Assembly (NCBI RefSeq): GCF_040530035.1 | Contig: NZ_JBEWCD010000002.1 | Span: 2,091,793 to 2,155,792, forward strand | DNA from: Roseibium sp. HPY-6 | GTDB taxonomy: Bacteria > Pseudomonadota > Alphaproteobacteria > Rhizobiales > Stappiaceae | DNA length: 64,000 bases | Reading direction: 5' to 3' | Shown here: piece by piece, positions 17,863-27,502 of the stretch | Position numbering within the stretch: position 1 is the first letter of the stretch | Layout: the number at the start of each line of letters is the position of its first letter | Notes under the pieces: model-generated | What the model saw: only the letters and a program-made list of their open reading frames with translations | Told to the model about the DNA's origin: nothing | The model's database searches: none | Translations under genes and position numbers: made by a program

Positions 17863-18807
17863 ATGAAAAAACTTCTCGTTGTTGCGGCAGCCGCCGCAGT
17901 GATTGGCGGCGGAGCCGTCGCGGAAGAGTTTCCGAACAAAACCATTGAAGTTGTGACCCACGCTGGCAACGGCGGCGGCACAGATGTGACCACACGCATG
18001 ATGATGATCAGGGCGCGCCGGGAGCTGGGCGAAGACATGGTCGTTGTCAACAAACGCGGTGGCGGCGGCGCTTCCGCGATGGACTACTACCTGACCCAGC
18101 CGGCAGACGGACATAGCATCCTGACTTTCACAATCGGCCACTCGGCAACGGTTGCTCTGGGCAAGACCGAAATGGGGCTCGATGACGTGCGTCCGATTGC
18201 CCGTGGAACCGATGACCCGCAGATCCTGATGACCCGCTGCGGCGTCTACGACTCCGCCCAGGCGTTCGTTGATGCCCAAAAGAGCGAACCTCTGACTTAC
18301 GGCACGACTCATCTCGGCGGCATTGACGACGTATCGGCCTTCATGTTTGCGCGGCGAGGCGATCTTGCGACGCCGAAGATTGTGCCGTTCGAGGGCGGTG
18401 GTGAGCTTGCCACCCAACTCGTCGCCGGTGCGGTGGATGTTGCCGTCCTGAACCTTGCCGAAGCGGGGTCACAGATTGAAGCAGGCGACATCTGCCCGAT
18501 CGTTGTTCTTGCGCCGGAGCGCATGAACGGATTGCCGGACGTTTCTACAGCGCAGGAACTCGGCATCGATGCCAACTTCTCGACCGTTCGGGGCTTCGTG
18601 GTGCATGCCGACACGCCCGACGAAGTGGCGAAAAAACTTGAAGAGTCATTGCTCAAGGCCATGAACCACACGGTTTATCAAGGCTTCCTGACGTCAGTCG
18701 GTCTTGATGCGGATTCGGTTGCTGATGCCGAAACATGGGGCAACCAGCTGACTTCAATGCAAACCGACATGGACGCAGCACTGCGCGAGCTGGGCTTCAT
18801 TCAATAA
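17863..18807 (+). CDS. tctC: TctC/Bug-family tripartite tricarboxylate transporter receptor
   Basis: The 314-residue periplasmic solute receptor has a signal peptide (residues ~1-20, cleavage near AVAEE). Bug-family landmarks follow, including FPNKTIEVVTHAGNGGGTD and the late stretch TLTYGTTHLGGIDD. AGGGAGG lies 6 nt before the ATG. With the following TctB and TctA genes it forms a complete secondary transporter driven by ion gradients. The enzymes downstream make a sugar acid a better guess for the ligand than a tricarboxylate. Confidence 0.88.
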   Translation: MKKLLVVAAAAAVIGGGAVAEEFPNKTIEVVTHAGNGGGTDVTTRMMMIRARRELGEDMVVVNKRGGGGASAMDYYLTQPADGHSILTFTIGHSATVALGKTEMGLDDVRPIARGTDDPQILMTRCGVYDSAQAFVDAQKSEPLTYGTTHLGGIDDVSAFMFARRGDLATPKIVPFEGGGELATQLVAGAVDVAVLNLAEAGSQIEAGDICPIVVLAPERMNGLPDVSTAQELGIDANFSTVRGFVVHADTPDEVAKKLEESLLKAMNHTVYQGFLTSVGLDADSVADAETWGNQLTSMQTDMDAALRELGFIQ

Positions 18808-18820
18808 GTTTCAGCAACGA

Positions 18821-18851
18821 CCGGTCCGCGGCACACATTGCTGCGGACCGG
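18821..18851 (+). promoter_or_regulatory. Intercistronic hairpin after the receptor gene
   Basis: CCGGTCCGC (18821-18829) pairs with GCGGACCGG (18843-18851). Further inner pairing includes one G-T wobble, giving a ~13-bp stem and a 5-nt loop. It lies between tctC and tctB with no U-tract. A role in stabilising the receptor mRNA or reducing read-through into the permease genes is inferred. Confidence 0.6.
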
Positions 18852-18900
18852 CCGGACAGACCAGTTCATTCCGACAGTACAACTCATCAGGTGTGTATCG

Positions 18901-19341
18901 ATGACACGCTACGCGGTTCCGTGCGGCATAATCGCTTTTTGCCTTATGGCCTTTTGGCTGACCACGCAGTTCGATCGCGTTCCCCCGATCTTACTTCGTG
19001 GAATGCAGCCATCCGATTTCCCGCAAATGGTTTTGCTGCTGATCATGGCTCTTTCGGTGCTTGTAATGATCTTCGACCGGCCGATCGAGCATGGCCCTGT
19101 CGTGCCCAATGTTTGGGCGAGCATAGGGTTGTTTGCGGTCTTCGCCCTTGTCGTGCAAATCGACTTGTTTCTGGGCCTGGGCGTCTTTGCAGCCGCACTT
19201 GCGTGGCTCTGGGGTGAACGCCGCGCCTGGGGTATCGGACTTGTCGGCGTCGTCAGTCCGGCCCTGATCTTCCTCCTGTTTGATCAGGTGTTCAAGATCC
19301 GCTTTCCGCGCGGGCTGTTGACCAACATTTGGTACGGATAA
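18901..19341 (+). CDS. tctB: TctB-like small transmembrane subunit
   Basis: This 146-residue protein has four hydrophobic segments, as expected for the poorly conserved TctB subunit. The ATG at 18901 is preferred over an upstream in-frame ATG at 18838 that lies within the intercistronic hairpin. Position between tctC and tctA is the strongest evidence. Confidence 0.8.
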   Translation: MTRYAVPCGIIAFCLMAFWLTTQFDRVPPILLRGMQPSDFPQMVLLLIMALSVLVMIFDRPIEHGPVVPNVWASIGLFAVFALVVQIDLFLGLGVFAAALAWLWGERRAWGIGLVGVVSPALIFLLFDQVFKIRFPRGLLTNIWYG

Positions 19342-19347
19342 GAGACC

Positions 19348-20844
19348 ATGGAACCCCTAATTGCCGGTCTGGTCGCGCTTTCGGATCCCAATCTATTAGT
19401 GTTGCTGTTTCTGGCGACAATAGGTGGAGTGATGATCGGTGCGTTGCCAGGTCTGAACGCAACGACCGGCGCAGCATTGCTATTGCCGTTCACAATCACG
19501 ATGGAACCCATTCCCGCCATCGCGATCCTGACCACGATTTACTGCGCGGCGACATTTGCAGGCGCGATTACCGCAATCCTGATCAACACGCCCGGCACTT
19601 CTGCGAGCGCGACCACCTGTTTGGACGGCTATCCCCTGGCCCAAAGAGGCGAGGCGGGGCGTGCATTGGGGATGGCGACGATTTCGTCCACCATCGGCGG
19701 CATCATTTCCGTCTTTTGCTTGATGCTGGCCGCGCCGCTGATGGCTCGTATGGCTTACAATTTCGCACCGCCCGAGTACTTCGCCCTGACGGTTTTCGGG
19801 ATTTCGATGCTGGCCACAATTGGTGACGGTACGCCGCTGAAAAACATCATTGCGGGCGCGCTCGGAGTTCTGCTGGCGCTGGTTGGAAAGGATCTTCTGA
19901 CGACCGTCGAGCGCTTTACTTTCGGTTTCAACGAGTTGTCGGAGGGTATTGCCTTCGTGCCTGTCATGATCGGCATCTTCGGTATTTCAGAGCTGCTTGT
20001 GCAGGCTGAACGAATACACGTAGAGCGACGGCAAGTTTTCATGAACGCTATCAAGTTGCCGTCACGCGAAGACTATCGCAAGGTCTGGAGAACAATACTC
20101 CGCAGTTCAGGGATCGGGACATTTATCGGCATCCTGCCGGCCGAGGGGGCCACCGTCGCCTCTATGATCGGCTACAACGAGGCGCGGCGCTGGTCCAAGA
20201 CCCCGGAAGAATTCGGCAAAGGCTCGATTGAAGGCATCGCGGGTTCGGAAGCTGCAAACAACTCCGCGACAGGGGGAGCGATGGTGCCGACGCTGGCACT
20301 TGGCATCCCTGGCAGCCCGACGGCAGCTGTTATTTTGGCTGGATTGATGGTCCACGGTCTTCAACCCGGACCAACCATGTTTACCGAACAGGCCGAATTC
20401 GCCTACGCGATCTTCTGGGCCATGCTCCTCGTCAATGTGATGTTCATCTTTGTCGGGCTCTTCGGCGCCAAACTGTTCGCGCGGGTTACTTTTGTGCCAG
20501 TTCAGATCCTTTGGCCAATCGTTTTCACATTCTCAATCGTCGGAGCTTATGCGCTTGATCAGTCGATGCTGGATGTGTTCATAGCCCTGGCCGCAGGCGT
20601 TATCGGCTATTTCATGCGTCGTTTCGGATATTCTGTCGTGCCTCTTGCGATCGGACTGATCCTTGGCGGGATGCTGGAAAAGCGTCTCGGTCAATCCCTG
20701 ATCATGCTGGACGACCAATGGTGGCTGATGTTCACCCGCCCGCTTACCCTTTTGTTCTTTGTGCTCACCATCCTCGCATTGTTCGGGCCGTATTTCTGGC
20801 GCCTGTTCAAGCAGCGCGACCCGATGGCTTCCACCGGAGAGTAA
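19348..20844 (+). CDS. tctA: TctA-like large transmembrane subunit
   Basis: The 498-residue, highly hydrophobic protein has the signature GALPGLNATTGAALLLPFT near the N-terminus and INTPGTSASATTCLDGYPLA, diagnostic of TctA. It forms the channel with TctB and receives ligand from the TctC-type receptor. It starts 6 bp after tctB and is followed 3 bp later by the dehydratase gene. Confidence 0.93.
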   Translation: MEPLIAGLVALSDPNLLVLLFLATIGGVMIGALPGLNATTGAALLLPFTITMEPIPAIAILTTIYCAATFAGAITAILINTPGTSASATTCLDGYPLAQRGEAGRALGMATISSTIGGIISVFCLMLAAPLMARMAYNFAPPEYFALTVFGISMLATIGDGTPLKNIIAGALGVLLALVGKDLLTTVERFTFGFNELSEGIAFVPVMIGIFGISELLVQAERIHVERRQVFMNAIKLPSREDYRKVWRTILRSSGIGTFIGILPAEGATVASMIGYNEARRWSKTPEEFGKGSIEGIAGSEAANNSATGGAMVPTLALGIPGSPTAAVILAGLMVHGLQPGPTMFTEQAEFAYAIFWAMLLVNVMFIFVGLFGAKLFARVTFVPVQILWPIVFTFSIVGAYALDQSMLDVFIALAAGVIGYFMRRFGYSVVPLAIGLILGGMLEKRLGQSLIMLDDQWWLMFTRPLTLLFFVLTILALFGPYFWRLFKQRDPMASTGE

Positions 20845-20847
20845 TTC

Positions 20848-22023
20848 ATGACGAAGATCCGATCTATCCGCACGCGCGTTTGGAACTGGACCGGACCGAC
20901 GGTTCCGCCACAGGGTAATTTCTGCACCAATGCCTCAGATGCGCTTTGGATGAAGGGCGATGCGATGGCCTCGTTCCGGTTTCACCAATGGTTGACATGC
21001 GAAGTGGAGACCGACGACGGGTCCGTCGGCATCGGGAATGCTGCCCTTGCACCAACCGTTGTCAAAAAGGCGATTGATGATTGGTACGCGCCTCTGGTCA
21101 TCGGCGAAGACCCGTTCGACTATGCCTATATCTGGGAAAAGATGTATCGCCGCACGCACGCCTGGGGGCGCAAAGGCATCGGCATGACGGCGATCAGCGC
21201 CATTGATATCGCGATCTGGGATCTCATGGGCAAGCTGGTTGGCAAACCGGTTTTCAAGCTGCTCGGCGGACGCACGAAGGAAAAAATTCCGGTTTACTAT
21301 TCCAAGCTCTATGCCGACAGCGTGGACGCGATGCAGCTGGAGGCGGAAAAGGCGAAGAAAGCAGGCTACCAGGCCTACAAATCGCGCTTCGGCTTTGGCC
21401 CGAAAGACGGAATGGCCGGGATGCGGGAGAACCTCAAGCGTGTTGAAGCTCTGCGCGAAGTGCTCGGCTATGATGTCGATCTCATGCTGGAGTGCTACAT
21501 GGGCTGGAACCTGGACTACGCCAAGCGCATGCTGCCCAAGCTTGCCAGGTTTGAACCGCGTTGGCTGGAAGAGCCGGTCATCGCAGACGATGTCGCCGGT
21601 TATGCGGAACTCAATGCGATGGGCATTGTGCCCATCTCAGGCGGTGAGCACGAGTTCAGCGTGATCGGCTGCGCCGAACTGATCAATCGCAAAGCCGTCA
21701 GCGTCCTGCAATATGACACCAACCGGGTGGGGGGCATTACCGCTGCGCAAAAGATCAATGCCATCGCCGAGGCCGCGCAAATCCCCGTCATCCCGCATGC
21801 TGGTCAGATGCACAATTACCACCTGACCATGGCCAATGCGAACTGTCCGATCAGCGAGTACTTTCCTGTCTTCGACGTCGAGGTAGGCAACGAGCTGTTC
21901 TATTATATTTTTGAAGGCGACGTCGAAGCGGTCGACGGCTACCTGCAACTTGATGACGACACTCCAGGTCTCGGCATCTCAATTACGGACAAACACGCTC
22001 ACCATTTCGAGATTACCGAATGA
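20848..22023 (+). CDS. Enolase-superfamily sugar-acid dehydratase (mandelate racemase/rhamnonate dehydratase-like)
   Basis: The 391-residue protein has an N-terminal capping domain and a modified TIM barrel. Metal-ligand segments are [18 protein letters not shown] and SGGEHE (~262-267), and the catalytic His lies in [13 protein letters not shown] (~312-324). The SGGEHE/IPHAG pattern resembles L-rhamnonate and related acid-sugar dehydratases rather than mandelate racemase. These remove water from an aldonate to give a 2-keto-3-deoxy acid. The adjacent DapA-family and semialdehyde dehydrogenase genes support that reaction. The exact sugar acid cannot be assigned. Confidence 0.85.
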   Translation: MTKIRSIRTRVWNWTGPTVPPQGNFCTNASDALWMKGDAMASFRFHQWLTCEVETDDGSVGIGNAALAPTVVKKAIDDWYAPLVIGEDPFDYAYIWEKMYRRTHAWGRKGIGMTAISAIDIAIWDLMGKLVGKPVFKLLGGRTKEKIPVYYSKLYADSVDAMQLEAEKAKKAGYQAYKSRFGFGPKDGMAGMRENLKRVEALREVLGYDVDLMLECYMGWNLDYAKRMLPKLARFEPRWLEEPVIADDVAGYAELNAMGIVPISGGEHEFSVIGCAELINRKAVSVLQYDTNRVGGITAAQKINAIAEAAQIPVIPHAGQMHNYHLTMANANCPISEYFPVFDVEVGNELFYYIFEGDVEAVDGYLQLDDDTPGLGISITDKHAHHFEITE

Positions 22024-22931
22024 ACAGATACTCTGGAATATGGCCGGTTGCTCCCACGCCGTTCAATGAGGACGGAACGCTTGATCTAGACGGCATGAAG
22101 CGCGTGCTGGACTGCCTGATCGATCAGGGCGCGGATGGCATTTGCGTGCTGGCCAATTTCTCCGAGCAGTTTTTGATATCGGATGCTGAACGCGAGGTGT
22201 TGGCGCGCCTGAGTGTCGAGCATGTCGGTGGCCGGGTCCCGGTGATTGTGACCATAAGCCACTATGCCACTCAAATCGCGGTGGAACGCGCCCGGTTCGC
22301 CAAGGATCTTGGGGCAGATATCGTCATGATGATGCCGCCCTATCATGGGGCACTGCTTAAGGGGACACCTGAACAAAGCTTTGAGCAGTTTGCAGCTGTC
22401 GGAGAAGTAGGCATTCCGATCATGGTGCAAGATGCACCTTTGTCCGGCGTTGAGCTTGCCGTCCCGCTTCTTGTGCGCATGGCGCGCGAAATCGAAGCCG
22501 TAAAACTCTTCAAGATCGAATGTGCCAGGGCGGCAAACAAGATCCGGGCATTGATCGCCGCGGGTGGGGATGCAATTGAAGCACCGTTTGATGGCGAGGA
22601 AGCGATTACCCTGTTGGCCGATCTGGATGCAGGCGCTACCGGCTCAATGACAAGCGGCATGATTGTTGACCAGATAAAGCCTGTAATCACCAGGTACCAT
22701 TCCGGCGACGTCGAAGGCGCAACTGCGGCCTATGGCCGGGTCGCCATGGCCATCAATCATGAAAACCGGCAATGCGGCTGGCAATCGTGCAAGGCGGCAA
22801 TGGTGGAGGGCGGGGTGATCAGATCCGAATACTGCCGTCATCCAATCCCTCCGCTGCACCCGGCAATCCGGTCACGCCTGATCGACCTGCTGCGTCCGCT
22901 TGATCCTTTGGTCTTGAAGTGGGGAAACTAG
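22020..22931 (+). CDS. Dihydrodipicolinate synthase/KDG aldolase-family lyase
   Basis: The 303-residue DapA-fold protein has the N-terminal [15 protein letters not shown] motif and a Schiff-base lysine in EAVKLFKIE (~161). Catabolic members either cleave 2-keto-3-deoxy acids to pyruvate plus an aldehyde or dehydrate them to alpha-ketoglutarate semialdehyde. The semialdehyde dehydrogenase encoded at 24965 favours the dehydratase type. The start overlaps the preceding stop (ATGA). The usual GTTGE motif is replaced by LANFSEQF, so this is not lysine biosynthesis. Confidence 0.85.
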   Translation: MNRYSGIWPVAPTPFNEDGTLDLDGMKRVLDCLIDQGADGICVLANFSEQFLISDAEREVLARLSVEHVGGRVPVIVTISHYATQIAVERARFAKDLGADIVMMMPPYHGALLKGTPEQSFEQFAAVGEVGIPIMVQDAPLSGVELAVPLLVRMAREIEAVKLFKIECARAANKIRALIAAGGDAIEAPFDGEEAITLLADLDAGATGSMTSGMIVDQIKPVITRYHSGDVEGATAAYGRVAMAINHENRQCGWQSCKAAMVEGGVIRSEYCRHPIPPLHPAIRSRLIDLLRPLDPLVLKWGN

Positions 22932-22932
22932 A

Positions 22933-23646
22933 ATGAGCGACCCGGTCTGGACGAACGAACTGCGTGAACTCGTGGAACTGAAACCGCGGCAGTCGCTTGC
23001 TTCAGAGGCGGCGGAAAATCTGCGCAATTTCATCATGCTCGGCAAGCTGGCTCCAGGCATGCCGGTCCGTGAGCGGGATCTGGCGGAAGCCTTCGGGATC
23101 AGTCGCACGCCCCTGAAAGAAGCGCTGCGCATTTTGGAAAGCGAAGGACTGATCGTCTACGGCCCGACCCGGCGTCCCTACGTGGCCGATCCTTCCCTGG
23201 ATGAAATCAACGATTGGCTTCGTGTTCAGGGCGCATTGGAAGCCTTGGCCGGAGAATTGGCTTGCACCGTTGCGAGCGATGAGCAATTGGCCGAGATTGC
23301 GCGCATAAACGCCTCGATCAAAGAGGCGCGTGACGCCGATGGACAGCTGGAAGCGTTTCGCAGGGACATGCGCTTTCACGAAGCGATCGTCGCGGCCTCT
23401 GGAAATGCGGCGCTCGCCGAGACGCATGCATCCTACAACGCCCGGCTTTGGCGTGTGAGGTTCCTGTCGTCTCAGCGCATTTCCGGACGCGAAGCCACCC
23501 GGCAGGAACACTCGGACATCGTCACAGCCCTGCTTGCGCGAGACGCAACGGCAGCACGGCGAACCCTGAAAAAGCATCTGCGCACCGCTGAAACCAATAT
23601 TGCAGCCGCAATAGCGGAACTCGACGCCCAGAAGGAGACCGATTGA
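22933..23646 (+). CDS. GntR-family regulator with FCD domain
   Basis: The 237-residue protein has an N-terminal winged helix (~20-85; RERDLAEAFGISRTPLKEALRILESEGLI) and an all-helical FCD effector domain with the metal-binding Asp/His pattern (FRRDMRFHEAIVAASGN and a later His). It is cotranscribed with the transporter and sugar-acid genes. It probably controls the operon from the inverted repeat at 17780-17811 in response to the acid or its keto-deoxy product. Confidence 0.9.
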   Translation: MSDPVWTNELRELVELKPRQSLASEAAENLRNFIMLGKLAPGMPVRERDLAEAFGISRTPLKEALRILESEGLIVYGPTRRPYVADPSLDEINDWLRVQGALEALAGELACTVASDEQLAEIARINASIKEARDADGQLEAFRRDMRFHEAIVAASGNAALAETHASYNARLWRVRFLSSQRISGREATRQEHSDIVTALLARDATAARRTLKKHLRTAETNIAAAIAELDAQKETD

Positions 23647-24650
23647 TGCGCCCCAGAATTTCCATTGTGCCCGGTGATCCGTCGGGGATCGGGCCGGAAC
23701 TGATCGCCAAGTTGCTGCAGGAAGACGGTGTCCGTGACGCGGCCGATATCCTGTTGGTCGGGGATGCGCATCTATGGCAGCGCGGGGCCGAGCAGGCAGG
23801 GACCGACATTGAACTCAACTCTATCGACGAAGCCGATGTTCCCGGTTTTGACGGGCTTGGCCATCTGGATCTTGCAACCATCAGTCCGGAGGCCGTCCAG
23901 GTATCCGAGGTGACAGTCGCAGGCGGAACCACTTCGCTCCGCTGCCTCGACAAAGCGCTCGATCTTGCTCAGGCGGGCCACGTTGACGGTGTGCTATTTG
24001 CCCCGTTCAACAAAGCAGCAATGACCGCCGCCGGCCTCAATGCTGAAGACGAACATCGCTACATGGCGCGTTATCTGGGTTTCACAGGCTATCATTCAGA
24101 GATCAACGTGCTGGACGAGTTGATGACAACGCGGGTTACGAGCCATATCGGCCTGAAGGACGTCGCGAGCAACATAGACGGCCCGGGGATCGAGCGCGCG
24201 ATCGAGCTTGCCCATGCGACACTGGCCCGGTCCGGAAAAACGCGGCCTCACGTGGCTGTTGCAGCGCTAAACCCTCATGCAGGCGACAACGGCAAATTCG
24301 GACGTGAGGAAATCGACATAATCGAACCGGTCGTCAAGGCATGCCAAAAGCGCCAGATGAACGTCACCGGCCCCTGGCCGTCGGACACCGTTTTTCTAAA
24401 GGCCAAACGCGGCGAGGTAGACGCAGTCGTGACCATGTATCACGACCAGGGTCAAATCGCGATCAAGCTGATGGGGTTCGAGCGTGGTGTGACGGTCGCC
24501 GGAGGGCTGCCAATTCCGGTCGCAACGCCCGCGCATGGGACCGCATTTGATATTGCTGGAAAAGGCATCGCAAACGTCGGCGCGACACGGCAAGCCTTTG
24601 ATTTGCTTGTGCGCATGGCTCGCAACGTCAACAGTGAGATCGCTGCGTGA
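23646..24650 (+). CDS. PdxA-family 4-phospho-acid dehydrogenase (PdxA2-like)
   Basis: The 334-residue metal-dependent dehydrogenase has family landmarks PGDPSGIGPE near the N-terminus, MYHDQGQIAIK and the C-terminal GTAFDIAGKG. PdxA oxidises 4-phosphohydroxythreonine in vitamin B6 synthesis, while PdxA2-type paralogues oxidise 4-phospho-D-threonate or D-erythronate. The catabolic operon and downstream position favour the latter class. No OtnK/DtnK kinase lies next to it, although one exists at 43830 in this window. The ATG at 23646 shares one base with the preceding TGA. Confidence 0.85.
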   Translation: MRPRISIVPGDPSGIGPELIAKLLQEDGVRDAADILLVGDAHLWQRGAEQAGTDIELNSIDEADVPGFDGLGHLDLATISPEAVQVSEVTVAGGTTSLRCLDKALDLAQAGHVDGVLFAPFNKAAMTAAGLNAEDEHRYMARYLGFTGYHSEINVLDELMTTRVTSHIGLKDVASNIDGPGIERAIELAHATLARSGKTRPHVAVAALNPHAGDNGKFGREEIDIIEPVVKACQKRQMNVTGPWPSDTVFLKAKRGEVDAVVTMYHDQGQIAIKLMGFERGVTVAGGLPIPVATPAHGTAFDIAGKGIANVGATRQAFDLLVRMARNVNSEIAA

Positions 24651-24964
24651 GCAACCTGCCCGGAGGCTTGATCAGCTTCGCATTCACGGGAGCGGGATTG
24701 GCCGATTGCCTGCTACCTGCCGAGCGCCATCATGCCCTCCCTTGCTCTAGCAACTGTGCCGCAATCGAACCTCACATGAAACGCCGCCAACGCATCGAGC
24801 GATCCCCGCAGTCTTAGCCAATTCCGATTGCGGAACACGTCGGCGTTCTTGTGTTGCAAGGCCAAGGGGCCGAGCGCCTCAGCGCCGTGCTTGCAGCTGA
24901 AAACACATGACACCGGAACGCATGGTGTCGATCTGAACCAGATACCTTTAGGACGGACACAACA
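24651..24964. other. Intergenic spacer without a recognised gene
   Basis: The ~310 bases separate the PdxA-like gene from the aldehyde dehydrogenase gene. I see no supportable gene or strong hairpin. The dehydrogenase may have its own promoter here, but no convincing -35/-10 pair was found. Confidence 0.5.
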
Positions 24965-26470
24965 ATGAGCTTTACCCCGCACGGGAAACACCTGATTGCC
25001 GGTCACTGGACCGAAAGTGGACAGAAATTCAGCTCCGATCCGGCGCATGGTCCCGCGCATGACTTTTTCGTCGGAACGCCTGATCTGGTCGAGACTGCGT
25101 GTATTGCCGCTGAGCAGGCTTACTGGTCATTCGGCTACAGTACAAGGGACCAGCGCGCAGCCTTTTTGAACGCCATCGCAGACGAGATCGAAGCGCGCGG
25201 TGATGCCATCACCGAGATCGGGACACAGGAAACCGGTCTGCCCGAGGCTCGATTGCAAGGCGAACGCGGGCGCACGACGGGCCAACTTCGGCTCTTTGCA
25301 AAACACATCCAAAACGGCGAGTACCTGGACCAGCGTCACGATGTTGCCCTTCCAGACCGCCAACCCCTGCAACGTCCGGACCTGAAGATGATCCAGCGCC
25401 CCATCGGACCGGTGGCTGTCTTTGGTGCATCAAATTTTCCGCTTGCCTTCTCAACAGCGGGTGGAGATACCGCAGCAGCCCTCGCGGCGGGCTGCCCGGT
25501 CGTGGTAAAGGGACACTCTGCGCATCCGGGCACTGCCGAAATCGTTGCTGAGGCGATTGATGCGGCGGTCAAGGCCTGTGACATGCCGGCAGGTGTCTTC
25601 TCCCTCATTCAAGGGGGCAAACGCGATGTGGGCGCGTCACTTGTGCAGCACCCGTTTATCAAGGCGGTTGGCTTCACCGGGTCCTTGGCTGGCGGCCGCG
25701 CGTTGTTCGACCTGTGCGCGCGCCGTTCCGAACCGATCCCGTTTTTCGGAGAACTCGGCTCGGTTAATCCAATGTTCCTTCTACCCCACGCGCTCAACAG
25801 CCGTGGTACTGAGATCGGAACCGGCTGGGCAGGATCTCTTACCATGGGCGCCGGACAGTTCTGTACGAATCCCGGCATCGCCGTGGTGCTGCCGGGCGCT
25901 GACGCGTTTATCCTCGCGGCAGAGGCCGCTTTGACCAAGGTGGCCGGTCAGACAATGCTGACCGATGGCATTGCACATGCGTATCGCAAGGGCGTCGCCC
26001 GTGTTGCCAAAGGAGAAGGTGTCCGTGAACTTGTCGGAACACCCAGCACCGGTCGTGAAGCAAAACCCTACCTCTATCGCGTGGCGGCCAAAGACTGGCT
26101 GGCTGATCATGCTCTGCAAGAAGAGGTTTTCGGGCCGCTCGGCATCGTTGTCATCGCCGAAGACACAGATGAAATGGCCAAAGTTGCGCAAACCATGCAA
26201 GGGCAGCTGACATGCACGATCCAAATGGATGACGAGGATGCTGAAATCGCGCAAAGCCTGATGCCGATAATTGAACGCAAGGCGGGCCGTATCTTGGCCA
26301 ACGGCTTCCCGACAGGCGTTGAAGTCGCCGACAGCATGGTGCACGGCGGGCCTTACCCGGCTTCGACCAATTTCGGTGCCACGTCGGTCGGCACACTCTC
26401 GATCCGCCGGTTTCTGCGTCCCGTTTGCTATCAGAACCTCCCGGACGCACTTCTCCCCGAACCGTTTTGA
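24965..26470 (+). CDS. Alpha-ketoglutarate semialdehyde dehydrogenase (2,5-dioxovalerate dehydrogenase)
   Basis: The 501-residue ALDH-superfamily protein has the KGSADH-type stretch GPVAVFGASNFPLAFSTAGG, with the Asn of the oxyanion hole in SNFP. A general-base Glu lies in FFGELGSVNP (~263) and the nucleophilic Cys in GAGQFCTNPG (~300). These wordings distinguish sugar-acid-linked KGSADHs from succinate-semialdehyde enzymes. It oxidises 2,5-dioxopentanoate to 2-oxoglutarate with NAD(P)+, and so completes the route begun by the dehydratase and DapA-family genes upstream. Confidence 0.9.
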   Translation: MSFTPHGKHLIAGHWTESGQKFSSDPAHGPAHDFFVGTPDLVETACIAAEQAYWSFGYSTRDQRAAFLNAIADEIEARGDAITEIGTQETGLPEARLQGERGRTTGQLRLFAKHIQNGEYLDQRHDVALPDRQPLQRPDLKMIQRPIGPVAVFGASNFPLAFSTAGGDTAAALAAGCPVVVKGHSAHPGTAEIVAEAIDAAVKACDMPAGVFSLIQGGKRDVGASLVQHPFIKAVGFTGSLAGGRALFDLCARRSEPIPFFGELGSVNPMFLLPHALNSRGTEIGTGWAGSLTMGAGQFCTNPGIAVVLPGADAFILAAEAALTKVAGQTMLTDGIAHAYRKGVARVAKGEGVRELVGTPSTGREAKPYLYRVAAKDWLADHALQEEVFGPLGIVVIAEDTDEMAKVAQTMQGQLTCTIQMDDEDAEIAQSLMPIIERKAGRILANGFPTGVEVADSMVHGGPYPASTNFGATSVGTLSIRRFLRPVCYQNLPDALLPEPF

Positions 26471-26842
26471 CTGCGTGAATTGCCGCGCGTGAACGAGGTA
26501 GCGGTCCGATCAACGTGTTTGTGGACGGCAAGTTCGCCATGATCGGGTCGGTTCATTGTCTGTCTCGGGGCTGAGCGTGTTGCGCTGGTCCCAGAGCCGT
26601 CTTGGTCCTGGCTGCTTGTATGCGCAGTAAATCCCTCTTTTTCAGAGAGTTTGCGCCCGGCGCCGGTGCCTTGAACAACTGCAACGGGGCGCATACCGCG
26701 TCCTGACCACGCTTCGGGGTTCGCAGGTGCTTTTTCACTGATTGACCAAGCCCAAACTGGTCACTCTGCCCGCAGAGCTGTTGTCGACCTCGACCACACT
26801 AAAAATGACCGCCTCCTGTGCGGGACTGTGCTGCCAGTCGAC
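26471..26842. other. Convergent intergenic region
   Basis: It lies between the ALDH gene (plus) and the GT51-like gene (minus). Short open frames exist but have no ribosome-binding sites or recognisable content, and no strong terminator hairpin was found. Confidence 0.5.
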
Positions 26843-27502
26843 TTAGGAACTGCAACCTTCCAGCCAAACATCGGAATTGCCATTGGGAGTGCATTCTCCA
26901 GCCAGGAGCCGGCGAATGCGATCCGTCCTTTCCCGAAGGGCGTTGTCGTCCGTTCCGAGTTTGTAGCGGCCCGGCGCAATAAGAACTGCAAGCAGGGTTA
27001 GGTACTCATCAGCTTCGATTGCATCCGGCGTCGAGCCATATACGGTTTCGCTCATCTGATGAAATCCGGTAACCCAGCCGTCCGGTCCGCGCCCCATTTC
27101 CAAAGTATCAAGCCACAGCGCCATGATCTGCGCTTTGGTCAGCTCGCGCTCCAATCCAAGCGCGTAGCCCGTCTGTCTGATTTTGCCGATACCCGGCGTA
27201 AAGTCTTCAAAACCCAACCGTTTGGCCAGCGATTGGGTAATCGTCGTGACACCGGCGCCCGGCGTGGACATGTCAATGCCGCCATGCGCCTCAAACGCCG
27301 GGTCTTGAACCGTCAGCAGCTGGCGATAGCGTTCGTTGCCGAGCGATGCGCCACCTAAATCTGCGGCGATAAGCCTGTCCGCGCGCGCCTCCAGTTCTTT
27401 CGAGTCAGAAATTGCATCGAGGTATCCCGAAGCTCCATACACTGTCGTGCCCACAAGTAGCAGCAGTACAGACGCAGCCAAGAATTTGAAAAGTTTTCTC
27501 AT
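26843..27502 (-). CDS. Membrane-anchored GT51 (peptidoglycan glycosyltransferase)-like protein, probable pseudoenzyme
   Basis: The 219-residue protein has one N-terminal membrane anchor (~5-25), then a compact domain matching bifunctional-PBP glycosyltransferase motifs in order. These are QDPAFEAHGGID (~66-77; family EDxxFxxHxG), GAGVTTITQSLAKRL (family GxSTxTQQLxKN), GKIRQTGYAL (~106-115; family RKxxE) and TKAQIMALWLDTLEMG. Both catalytic glutamates (E233 and E290 of E. coli PBP1b) align with Gln66 and Gln110, so normal lipid II polymerisation is not expected. There is no transpeptidase domain. It is monocistronic. The role may be regulatory or scaffolding in the envelope, or the gene may be decaying. 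Confidence 0.75.
   Translation of the reverse strand: MRKLFKFLAASVLLLLVGTTVYGASGYLDAISDSKELEARADRLIAADLGGASLGNERYRQLLTVQDPAFEAHGGIDMSTPGAGVTTITQSLAKRLGFEDFTPGIGKIRQTGYALGLERELTKAQIMALWLDTLEMGRGPDGWVTGFHQMSETVYGSTPDAIEADEYLTLLAVLIAPGRYKLGTDDNALRERTDRIRRLLAGECTPNGNSDVWLEGCSS

Noticed and set aside
17863..20844. Citrate/tricarboxylate-specific transporter
   Set aside because: The family name reflects its first member; downstream sugar-acid enzymes make another ligand more likely.
24713..25060. Minus-strand open frame upstream of the aldehyde dehydrogenase gene
   Set aside because: Overlaps the dehydrogenase start, lacks a ribosome-binding site, and no transposase or other family is recognisable.
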